From Ailanthus altissimus (taxonomy: Eukaryota; Streptophyta; Magnoliopsida; Sapindales; Simaroubaceae), in NCBI GenBank assembly GCA_946807835.1, contig OX327702.1:7874001-7938000 (forward strand): a DNA stretch of 64,000 nucleotides. Direction: 5' to 3'. The notes below the pieces were generated by a model. It saw only the letters and a program-made list of their open reading frames with translations. It had not been told where the DNA came from and ran no database searches. Below are positions 48,314-57,890 of the stretch, piece after piece (positions within the stretch are counted from its first letter, which is position 1; every line of letters starts with the position of its first letter). The position numbers were made by a program, and so were the translations under genes.

Positions 48314-50944
48314 TGTAATAACCACTTATCCAACACCGAAAAGAATAAATATTTATATATATGCATAATATTTATATTTTATTTGCATGTGAATGAAACT
48401 TAATTTATGTATTGCTATTAGTATTATTTGTATAGATTAAAGACATACTATTAGTATTGGGTTTATTTACCAGACTTTAGATTTATTTTAGGGACTAAAT
48501 TGTAATACTTTAAAAGTTTTGGGGGTAAATTTTTAAATACAGTTAGCCTCTTAGTATAAAAATACATATTTTAAACCCTAATTTACTCATTTTTGGGTTG
48601 TGCCACCCCTTTAGAGAGAGAAAAGAGAGAAATAAAGGGGAGAGAAAGAGGAGAAGAAGAAGAAGAAATTAGAATTTTGAGTTTTAAGAAGTATATCATA
48701 ATTATTTCTTAATTTATTGGTGTTAATTAAGTTAATTTTTTTAAGTTTTAATTTTTGAAAATATCTACAATTGAGTACTTGATGTGGATTTTGTAAGAAA
48801 TATTGAGAATTGATGATAATTATGTAGATAACTTGATAAATCATGATAAATTTGCACAAATTCTACTTGATAGTCTCTTGATCCGAGAATTTTATAAATT
48901 CTTATACTATGATTTTAGTTTTAGATTTGAGAAATATAAAATTAGACGTGTCTAGAATCATTTAAAACTTTGAATCAATTAAAAATTTTAGAAATCGAAT
49001 TTGTAGTAAATTTACAAAAATGACCCTAAAATTCTGGAAATTTCTGTGTTAACAGTATGCTACAGTGAAAAATAATTTTTGATTTACTAAATAATCTTAA
49101 AAAATTATGATTTTATGGAATATAATAAATTTATATGTCTAATATTATATATTTAGAATTAAAAATTTAAATTAATGTGGTTAAACTATTATGATTTTCT
49201 AAAGTGTATCAGCTCATTGCAGTATTTGATTAACAGATTTTTAAAGCTATTGAATAAAATAGTTTTAAAATATTTATGGCAGGGATTTTGAAGTAAAACA
49301 TTTATCATGAATTGAGATATGTGTCAAGAGTAACCCTGTGGTAGTTTTATAAGTTTTGAGTTAGTATATGATTTTATAAAATTGGGAGACTGAATACTGT
49401 TCAGTAAATATCTTGATCCTGCTAGGATAATAGTTTGGATTTGATGGTGTTTATGAAATAGATTGTATAGGAATTATGATATAATATTCATACATAAAAA
49501 GGATATATGAGTTCAGAAAGATATATTTTGATTTTGGAGCAATTGGACATCATTTAATGTATAAGAAAATTTTGTTAAGTGTAAGTGGTCAGAATGACAG
49601 GCTTTGAGAAACCAAGTAATTAGACTAATTCAATGTGATAAGTGCAATATGTATAATTTTGTAAGCTATTTAAAATATTTTATGTGAATGTTGATGCTTA
49701 TGAAAGGAGTAATCTCCATTGATAGGTTAAAGAAAATTAATCCTTGTACCCGAAAGTGTTAAGAGGTAAGTATATTAGACTTTTACTGAAATCACAATAA
49801 ACATAGTAATTGTTTATGTATGATTTTGTAAATGTGCTTAGAAATATGTTAAAGTTTATGATATGCCAAAATATATTTGATATAAAATGTGAAAGACATA
49901 TGTTTATGAATGTGAGCATTGACATTGAGCATGGACATACATATTTTTATGAAAGTGGGCTTTCAAAATTAAATGTGTTTTATAAAGAAAACTTTTGAAG
50001 TGAAAAATATCCATGAGATACGTTTTGTATTTTAAGGATGTTTGAACTCACTATTTACTTAGTAAGCACCTTATATGATTTATGGAGCCTTTATATGTGG
50101 CATTTTCTTCTGGATTGGTATATGTTATATGTTTCATATGTAGGGAGGATCCTATTGGTACATAAAGAAAGAGTGAGTTATCACATTCATGTGGTAGTAT
50201 ATTAGTGCATGTAAAAGGACTTACCGATAATCAGGGTGAGGGTTTGGCTCTTACCTTCGGGCATAAGCATTATATATGTCTAATTTAAACCTTACTTGTG
50301 CTATTCTTCTCATACGGTATGTCATCGACGGATGACATTTGGATTATTATGTGATATGTGATATGGAAGTCCTACTAAGTAGTAGTTGAGTGATGGTATT
50401 TCTATTATATATTTTGAAAGAATGTGTAAACGCTTACCTGACATGTGATTTGATAAGATTATAATTTTGATTTATCACAACATGTCATACATATACATTA
50501 TATACATATATGTATTTGTATTTGGATATATGAAAAACTAGTATGCTTATTGAGTTTTATACTCATTCTAGTTTAAGGTGATTTCAGGTAAATAAGGTAC
50601 ATGTATGCTAAGCGGATTTGACAAGGCTTCTGCTGTCCCTTGGGTTCCCTAAGTTGCTAGGTTGCTGAGTATTTTATTTGTGGACACATAGTTTAAGATA
50701 TTTGATTTGTCCTTATTAAATAAATACTTATGTATTATTTTATTAGGTATGGTTGTATTTGGTTTATGTTTCACCAAGTGTGGTTATAAGTAGATCTTTG
50801 TGTTGAGTTTACTAGCAACCTGCTAAGGATTCATATGTAGATGATTCAAGTTTGAAATTTTATACAATATTAATTATGAGTGCATATTATTGAATGAGTG
50901 TAAGTTATGTCATGTGTCAGATCTTTTGCGTCTAGAACGTGACA
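48314..50944 (+). repeat. 3' LTR of the Tekay-like element
   Basis: 2631 bp, TGTAATAACC to GAACGTGACA. It is collinear with the 5' LTR, with small insertions (for example near 49240-49280 and 50500-50550). Confidence 0.9.
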
Positions 50945-50949
50945 ACCAT

Positions 50950-51135
50950 TTTAATTTCTTCAACTAATGAACTTTTCCTCCATTATAGAAAGGGTCTTTA
51001 AGAGCTTAATGAGATATACATAATCATTTTCATTACAAATCTCTCTCACTCTAGAAATTTAATTGTCTAACTTTTCTCTAGAGAATACCAAATAACCTTA
51101 AGATTATTGGATTTATGGAACCCTTAGATCCTCCA
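50950..51135 (+). repeat. 3' LTR of the Tat element, right part
   Basis: It continues the 3' LTR after the Tekay-like insertion (AAGGGTCTTTAAGAGC, CCTTAAGATTATTGGA) and ends CTCCA at 51135. Joined with 42402-42487 it gives 272 bp, exactly the 5' LTR length. The next five bases, AGTAT, form the flanking repeat. Confidence 0.85.
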
Positions 51136-51303
51136 AGTATGACAATAAACTCAACTCATTACTCTTCATCTTTTCCTATGTCACAGATCAAGTAGTTGGG
51201 TAGGCAATTTATTATGAGTCTAAGTAATGCAGAGATGCTTGTAAAACTTAACATTAGTTTGTATTACTCACTTCGTATCCATTTTTTTTTCTAATATTTT
51301 AAG

Positions 51304-51408
51304 TTTTGATCCCAATGTCAAAATATATCATACTTACACCCATTGCATTGAGCTTAAAAGAACTCACACCCTTATAGCAGCAATCATACTATGCCGCAAT
51401 AATCATCA
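51304..51408 (+). pseudogene. AVT1: AVT1-like exon, left half, cut by MULE
   Basis: After an AG acceptor the frame reads VLIPMSKYIILTPIALSL, then KELTPL, stop, QQSYYAAIII. This corresponds to the AVT1 block usually seen as NPFTKYALTLTPVALSLEEL. It is the exon expected next after the one ending at 1816. The exon breaks at 51408 where the Mutator-like element starts, and its remainder (RTIIVISTFVVAF) is at 57170. Confidence 0.8.
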
Positions 51409-52379
51409 GGGGAATTTTCACATTTGACTAGGGGTTTTTTTAAATGTTTTGACCAAAGTTAAAATTTTATAACTTTATTAAGCAAACTCAAATTTTTTCC
51501 CCTTTTGCCCTTATAATAAAAAAACAAAAGCTTTCTCTTTCTCAACTAAAAACTACTGTCCAAAATTATAAATCATAATATTTTAAAGATTGGAAGTAAA
51601 ACAATTGATTGTAAAATTGAAAATAGGTGAAAATTGGTGCGTTTTTATTGTAAATATTATTTTGTTGTATTTTTGTGATATTTTTGTATTATAGTAGTTT
51701 AAATATGTAGATTTAGTGTTAAGAATGTGAAAATATAGTTGAAAATAAGTCTAAAAAATTAAAAACGATGAAAAATGGCTGAAAACATTAGTCAAGCACT
51801 GCGCGTTGCCACGTGACAACTTAATTTTTTTAAAATTTTTTAAAATTTTATATAATGTAAATTTTTAATTTTATTTAATTAAATTATTCTTCTTTGTCAT
51901 TTTTTTTAAACTTTTTATCATTAATTTATTTTTCTATTAGTTTTGATTTTGTGTATTAAATTTTATTTTATTTCATATTTTTTACTTTATAAATTTTAGT
52001 AATTATTTTAATTTTATTTTTGTAATTAATTTAAAATCTTTTAATTAAATTAAAATTTCCATTTTTTGAATTTTATGTAATTCCTCATTAAGTTTTTTAA
52101 ATTACATTTTTTTTTTATATTTTATTGAATGTCATTTTTTAATTTTATATAATTAATTATTTAACTTTGTCTTTTTTAATTTTTTGTCATTAATTTATTT
52201 TTTGATTAGTTTTTATTTGTGTATTAGCATTATATTTTATTTTATTTCATATGTTTTTAAAATTTAGTAATTATTTAAAATTTAAAATTTTAATTAATTG
52301 AAAATTTTTTAATTAAATTTTGAAGGTTTTGAATTTTATGTAATTGCTCATATACTAATATTTGTTCTTTTTATTTTTT

Positions 52380-52669
52380 CAGGTGCTACTGCTATTGGTT
52401 TAGATATCATGGGGCTTGTTTTGGCTATTGTATACTTTGAGAGAAGGTGGAAGAGTTGCAGTGATAGTGTTGAGAGATACATTAGATTTCAAAATATTTG
52501 CATATCAATTCTGAAAAATATAAAATATGAAGTATTATTGAGAATAGTTTGTCGTATTATTGGAATTGATCAGGTTCAGTATAAAGTGACTCTCATATTC
52601 AAGATTTATTCAAATGCTATAAAATTGAGATATGTTTCACTTGAAATTGATGACAATATGATCTTTTAG
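52380..52669 (+). pseudogene. MuDR transposase N-terminal fragment
   Basis: After an AG acceptor (TTTTTTCAG) the reading GATAIGLDIMGLVLAIVYF ... KYEVLLRIVCRIIGIDQVQY, then KVTLIFKIYSNAIKLRYVSL and EIDDNMIF, matches the shape of the plant MuDR N-terminal domain (xYEELVxxVxxxxGIDxxxYxIxL). It is followed by a stop and then by undetermined DNA to 52941. Confidence 0.55.
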
Positions 52670-52941
52670 TTAAGCTTACAAAAAAATGTACTACATCTCT
52701 ATGTGTAACACTGGATTTTTAAGCTCATGTATATGAAAATAATATAGAAACACTGCTGAGCAGAAACAAGTCTACCGAAATTAATTCATATCTGCAAGAG
52801 GTAGAAACTAAGTGAGTAGTATAGCCCTAACAATTTCAGCCTATGTTTTTCTGCCAAACCCTCCGAATGATGATCATTATTTGATAGGATCTCATAAAGA
52901 CTAATATTTTCATCCTTTTGAACTTAGATTTTGCCCTAAAT

Positions 52942-54175
52942 TGATGAGTATTTGGATATTTATTTAATATTATTGATTAAATATAAGTTTTCAACCCACG
53001 GCCTGAAGATATTGAAAAAATCAGACCAAAACAAAGAAATTAAAGTAAGTGAGCACCGTGGCGCCCAAAACAGTGAGTACAGCACCGCGGCGCCTATGTG
53101 ACCAAAAACAAATTTTTTAGGAACTCTTAATATGACTTGGATTCCAAGTCACACAAATCTAGAGTTATGAAAGCCTATAAAAGGCTAATTTTTTCAGTCG
53201 AAAAGAGGAAAGAACATAGGAGAGCAACATAGAAGAGTCAAGAGCAAAATGCAAAACATCTTTTAAGAGAGATTAAAGCAAAGAATTGAAGATTGAAGGA
53301 GAAGAGATTGTACAACAAGCAAAAGAGAGAAATAAACGATTCAAGGGCATCAGCCTTATTTAATTCCTTTTCTTTTCTCTTATTTTATGTCTTTGATCAC
53401 TATATCTTTCATTATTTACTTTGCAACTCTTAGATTTATCATGAGTTAAATTTTATGGATTTAGAGTTAGACTCTTGAACCCAATATGAAGTTGAAAATT
53501 ATTATTTCTCTTAGTTTATGAACTCAATAAATTAGTTGATTCATTCTCTCTTGTGTTTAATGCTTCTTTATATTTAGCTAATTTAATAATTATTTAAGAA
53601 ACTATAATGAACTCGATAGAGAAATTATGTGTTTTGCCTATGATAGTTTGATACATGATCATAGGGTAATGACTTTGAATTCCATGTAGGATAGACATAT
53701 ATCTAGATGGTATGTATGGCATTATTAGACATGTTCTTAATGAGCTTTATACTATTCTGATTGCCATAGACATATAGGTAATTGTTATGATGAAATATAG
53801 TTATTTGACCATCGACGGAGGCTTATAATGATAATCGTATTCTAGCCAACAATTTATTATTGTGGAATTAAATAAGAGAATGATGGGTTCAATGAAATAT
53901 TGAAGGATAAGTTGAAACTCTAGGTTCCTTTTACATTATTGAATCTAACTCTTGTTTGTTTTTTTAATTAAGATTAGATTATTTTCTTAAATTTAATTAG
54001 TTAGAGAACATTCATTCTTAGACTTTGTTTGGATAAAAGTTAAATAAGATTAATTTTAGTAATTGATTAACAGAATTAGATTAAATAAGTCTTCATCAGA
54101 ATGATAATTGGACTCAAATTTTATATTACTTGGTACAATCGTATGTACTTGCTTTTAGTTAGAAATTACACGTCA
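52942..54175 (+). repeat. Athila-like solo LTR, plus orientation
   Basis: It runs TGATGAGTATTTGG to TTACACGTCA. In reverse complement it parallels 18395-19739 (for example the block around TTTGATACATGATCATAGGG and the end TATTACTTGGTACAATCGTA). It has a small GC-rich island at 53055-53095 (GCACCGTGGCGCCC, GCACCGCGGCGCC). No clean target duplication was found. Confidence 0.7.
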
Positions 54176-54475
54176 TTATTCTCCTGTAATGTTCAACAAA
54201 CACCTAAGAAATGTGACAGTTCTTAACAGTAAAGAGAGTCGATGCAGAACACACTTTTATTTTGAATCGATTGTGGGATGGTTATCAACAAGTCAAGATT
54301 CATATTATTGTTAAAGTAATTAAAAATAAGTTTGCGTCAGTCAGTAGAAATTATAGACAGAAGAAAATTCAAGCAAACATACGTGAAGAATTTGGTGTTG
54401 AGATAACATATACTACAACTTAGCGAGCTAAAGAGCATACATTAAGATTGATAGCATATCCTTGCAGCTTCTTTT
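54176..54475 (+). pseudogene. MuDR transposase fragment, left copy
   Basis: The frame reads HTFILNRLWDGYQQVKIHII and KVIKNKFASVSRNYRQKKIQ, then ANIREEFGVEITYTTT, stop, RAKEHTLRLIAYP. This is the MULE block preceding the catalytic domain (family pattern ExxIxYxxAWRAKE). The Copia LTR begins at 54476. Confidence 0.7.
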
Positions 54476-56411
54476 TGTTGTTAAAGATCTAATATATATG
54501 GGTTTATGCATGTGCAATTGTGTCTATTGCCTAAAATACGTATCATATACGAATTATACGCGGCAGAAGTGTGTAAATTAAACAATAACATAATAAATAA
54601 ATATATTAATCACATTAATATATTAATAGGATAGAGAACTCATCTCAATGTGTAACGTTATACACATATTTTCTCGGAGTCCGCATGAAGACCAACTCAT
54701 TGGTAGTTCTAGTCACCAATATAGTGGGCTTAGTGAGCTAAAACAGTAGCTCGATATCTAGCACGGGAATTAACTCTTAATCTCCAAAATGGCCAAGTGT
54801 GTGTACTTATCCTTTTCTCTAAAAAGATAAAAAGAAATGGAGAATGAAGCAATTTATAATTGTTCCATGGCACCTTAGAAAAAAATGAAACAATTTTATT
54901 TCTCCCTTCCTCTCCCCCCCCTTTTTTTTTTCTTCTTTTTTTCTTTCAACCATTTTTTCTTCTCTTCTCTTCTTCTTTTCTTCTCCGTTTCTTCTTTCTT
55001 TCTCTCGACCAAATTCTTCAACACACACCAATTTCAATTTTCATCACACACATCTCTTATATATATATAATAAAATAATATAATATATTATTAATGGATG
55101 ATAACTATATGGCACCATTAAATAAAATAATATTATAAAACATAATATTATATAATAAAATAATTTACACTAATATATAATAATGAGATATTTTGATTAT
55201 TTAACAATTAAATAATTAAAGTATAAAATGATCATTTTGCCTCTAATAAATAGTTACCAAGTCTACCCTTAGTGGGTTCCACCAAATTTCACACTTGAGT
55301 AAACTCAACTAAGGGTCCACAATGTGCCACATGGCATTATACAATTAGTAAATAATAATTATTGATTAATTATTATATTTAACACTTAAATACAGACATG
55401 GACGCATTCCCATGGTAATGCTAAATATTGCTGGATTAAATAATTTAATCTGGCATGCTGTCTTAGTGCACAACGAGTACGCTCTATATTGCGAAATTAC
55501 GCCGAATTCGTCAAATGGAACTATATTATGAGTCTACGAGTAATGCCCCACGCACACTTCACGGATATACAAATCAACACGTTGAACCATGCAAGTTGAG
55601 GTTATAACGTATACATATAGTCCTCTGTCATGATATCCTGGATGTACGGGGATATAGATTATCACCGTCAAATCCCCTAGTGCTCATCCATTGTTCTATC
55701 TCCAGACTTGTATCTCACTAAACAATATATGCAAACTCCTTTGCCATATTATTTCACCCTCGCAGAACTCTTTCCCAAAATTAATGCTTGTTGCCACAAG
55801 ACTTTCTGAGATACAATCTCGAAGCGTCTGGATATCAAACACCCTATGCGAGCTAACAGATCTCATATCTGTACACACTGGACTTCATAAGCATCGGACC
55901 ATACCCAACAACACCCAGCAATCACACCATAAAATGTCTGTGACATGCGTGGAATCAAAGTATGGTGAATCACTTACAAGCCCTCAGTGGCACTAAGGTC
56001 AAATGACCACATATACTACTCAACTCGAGAGGACCCTCCGTTGATGGCTTACACAGGGTATCTATTGAAAGCCCTCATGAGTCTATCCCATATCCAATCT
56101 TAACTGGATACTCATATGTCAATATGAGCTTCAAGCTCACGATCAAATAGGAATGACCATCTATACCTTATAGGTACGACATATGTTGATCTATATATAA
56201 AGGTATCCATCGACAGACCATCGACAGAAGTAGATTATGAACAATTAACTAGTATTTTTCGGAACCTCATTGCAACTCTTGTAACTATGTAGTTACTAGT
56301 ATATTCCTAAATCTATGTCTCATTACAGACAAGGTTCCAACTCTTGGATCTGCTGAGTATGTTAACCAACTAACACTTAACTATGCTAACATTTAGCATT
56401 TATATTTCTCA
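54476..56411 (-). repeat. Truncated Copia LTR, minus orientation
   Basis: It is the reverse complement of the Copia A/B LTR type (CAATTGTGTCTATTGCCTAAA near 54510; conserved core about 55440-56260). The LTR end is at 54476 (TGTTGTTAAAGATC). The other end is missing about 240 bp: it stops near 56411 after the GCTAACATTTAGCATTTATA block. A CT-rich tract at 54900-55010 is the complement of the GA tract in other copies. Confidence 0.82.
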
Positions 56412-56900
56412 TGTGAAAAATATAATTTTAATGATAAAAGAAGCTGTCAAGGTACGCTATCAATCTTAATGCATGCTCCTTAACTCGCTAAGTTGTAATA
56501 TACGTTATCTCAACATCAAAATTTTCACGTATATTTGCTGAAATTTTCTTTAGTCTATAATTTCTACTCATCGACGTAAACTTATTTTTAATTACTTTAA
56601 TAATAATATGACTCTTGACTTGTTGATAACCATCTCACAATGGGTCTAAAATAAAAATGTGCTCTGCATCTACTCTCCTTACTGTGAAGAACTGTTACCT
56701 TTCCATCCAAACTGTACGTAATCTCTATTTGCATCTATTATCATCGCATTTCACCTCAAAACGATTTTTGATAGACTTATGAATTTTGAAACTCCAATTG
56801 CCCTTAAGTGTTAGTATGCTTATAGTCTCATGAATATTATCTTTTCTGTTGTACAATTTTTTTACAAAAATATCTCCAATTTTAATATATATACTTTTTT
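56412..56900 (-). pseudogene. MuDR transposase fragment, inverted copy
   Basis: On the minus strand: FEVKCDDNRCKWRLRTV (zinc/DNA-binding block of MULE transposases) near 56740-56790. Then comes the same piece as at 54220-54475 (FILDPLWDGYQQVKSHII, VIKNKFTSMSRNYRLKKIS, ANIRENFDVEITYI). It faces the left copy across the LTR, making an inverted repeat of about 280 bp. Confidence 0.72.
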
Positions 56901-57169
56901 TTATATATTTAAGTCAAATGGTAGTATCGAAGGTATGCATTAAAATAAATTTTTTATTTAAACCTTATTTTCTCTTGCATACGGGACATGCTCATTATGC
57001 AGTTTATGAGCAAAAGTTTTAAAAACAATTGCATATCGATTAAAATAAAATTGTCTAATTTAAAACAATTAAAACAAAAATATCCTTATTTCATAAAAAT
57101 ATAAAATTTTGACTTTGGTCAAAATACTTTAACAAAAAAAAAAAATAGTCGAAGTGTGAAAATTTCCCG

Positions 57170-57372
57170 CAGAACAATTATAGTGATTTCAACATTTGTT
57201 GTGGCATTCGTTACTTCGGTAAGTACATTTTCCACGTGATATACAAACTGCATTTTGTTTTGGTCTTAAACATGACAAAAGCTTCGTCAACTAACTACTA
57301 AGCTGCTCCCTTGTTAAATGGACCGCAGGTATTATGATGTCACTGATTGGATTATTACTGACAATGCTAATC
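57170..57372 (+). pseudogene. AVT1: AVT1-like exons after the MULE
   Basis: 57170-57218 reads RTIIVISTFVVAFVTS and ends at a GT donor (GGTAAGTAC). It completes the exon cut at 51408. After an intron (57219-57328, ends GCAG) the next exon, 57329-57372, reads IMMSLIGLLLTMLI, equal to the AVT1 block LVMxLIGSLLTMLV. The expected donor after MLI is absent; the sequence passes straight into an inverted duplication. Confidence 0.8.
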
Positions 57373-57707
57373 GAGTGCTGGATAAGTGAAGAATTATTGC
57401 CTGCAAATTTAAAACTCTACCACTAAGTATGTTGAGGTAACATAGACACGGGAAAATAAGAGTCTGCAGTAAAACGTTGAGAACACTCGATATATTATAG
57501 CATTTGCTAATTGCTTCTAGTCATATAATCGAGTTTTAATGATCCACTTAGAGAAAACTTACGATTAGCATTGCCAGTAAAGATTCAATCAGTGACATCA
57601 TAACACATGCGGTCCATTTAATAAGGGAGCAGCTTAGTAGTTAGTTGACAAAGCTTTAGTTTAAGACCAAAACAAAATGCAATTTGTATATCATGTGGAA
57701 AATGTAC
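57223..57707. repeat. Foldback duplication of AVT1 intron and exon
   Basis: Arm 57223-57372 recurs inverted as 57563-57707. The spacer, read on the minus strand, holds the missing donor (GTAAG after AATGCTAATC), the intron and the start of the next exon (GCAG, then AIILHLSST; compare AVT1 TLILPCACF). The inverted copy keeps MMSLIESLLAMLI. Confidence 0.85.
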
Positions 57708-57819
57708 TTTTAATGAAAAAAGAAGCTGCAAGGATAGTTTATGACCAAACATTATTACTGCTGTTCATTATTGTGAAGTTTGGTAACTAATTTTATCTCA
57801 TCGGACTGTTTTTTGCTTG

Positions 57820-57890
57820 TTCAATATTATTGTGGGTGTTGCGTGTGCTTGCATTGGCACATATTCAGTAATTTCAAGACCAAGGTCTCT
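57820..57890 (+). pseudogene. AVT1: AVT1-like last exon remnant
   Basis: FNIIVGVACACIGTYSVISR corresponds to the C-terminal AVT1 block IIIVGVxxSxFGTYSALSKI. It is in sense orientation and in the right order after the exon at 57329. It supports one gene spread over 660-57890. No stop codon assignment is made because the reading beyond PRSLV is unreliable. Confidence 0.7.

Larger units (their letters stand above)
42488..50944 (+). mobile_element. Tekay-like Gypsy element carrying a LOG pseudogene
   Basis: The 8457-bp element has ~2.5-kb LTRs (42488-45020 and 48314-50944), ends TG...GTGACA and a perfect duplication ACCAT (42483-42487, 50945-50949). The empty site is given by the parent's other LTR. 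Only the end of integrase and a purine tract remain of its own coding part. No primer site follows the 5' LTR. The 3.3-kb interior instead starts directly with an antisense LOG-family pseudogene and then holds unidentified antisense ORFs. The integrase end (VEKATWKREEEM ... MNFEDEILIRMG) is typical of Tekay/Del chromoviruses. Confidence 0.88.
1828..51135 (+). mobile_element. Tat-lineage Ty3/Gypsy retrotransposon, heavily nested
   Basis: The element is bounded by two 272-bp LTRs (1828-2099; and 42402-42487 joined to 50950-51135 across a later insertion). The flanking 5-mers are ACTAT (1823-1827) and AGTAT (51136-51140), one mismatch apart. Order inside: primer site, long leader, gag with zinc knuckle, protease, RT end, RNase H, integrase, repeat-rich noncoding DNA, an antisense gene, polypurine tract, 3' LTR. 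The protease block (IDGGSNEDIIFW), the integrase block ([18 protein letters not shown]) and the antisense gene are typical of the Tat lineage. Most of the RT domain is gone where an Athila fragment now lies. Five later insertions interrupt the element. It sits in an AVT1 intron in the sense orientation, and stop codons and frameshifts throughout show it is inactive. Confidence 0.85.
51409..57168 (+). mobile_element. Mutator-like transposon (MULE), rearranged
   Basis: Terminal inverted repeats: 51409-51480 (GGGGAATTTTCACATTTGAC ... TTTTGACCAAAGT) and, inverted, 57095-57168 (GGGAAATTTTCACACTTCGA ... TTTTGACCAAAGT). Inside are MuDR-type transposase pieces on the left (+) and an inverted transposase piece on the right (-). 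An Athila-like LTR and a truncated Copia LTR lie between them. The insertion splits an AVT1 exon. The 9-bp duplication expected for MULEs was not recognisable at the edges. Confidence 0.7.

Noticed and set aside
54819..55078. Lys/Glu-rich and Phe-rich frames
   Set aside because: Translations of a CT/GA-rich simple tract in the Copia LTR.
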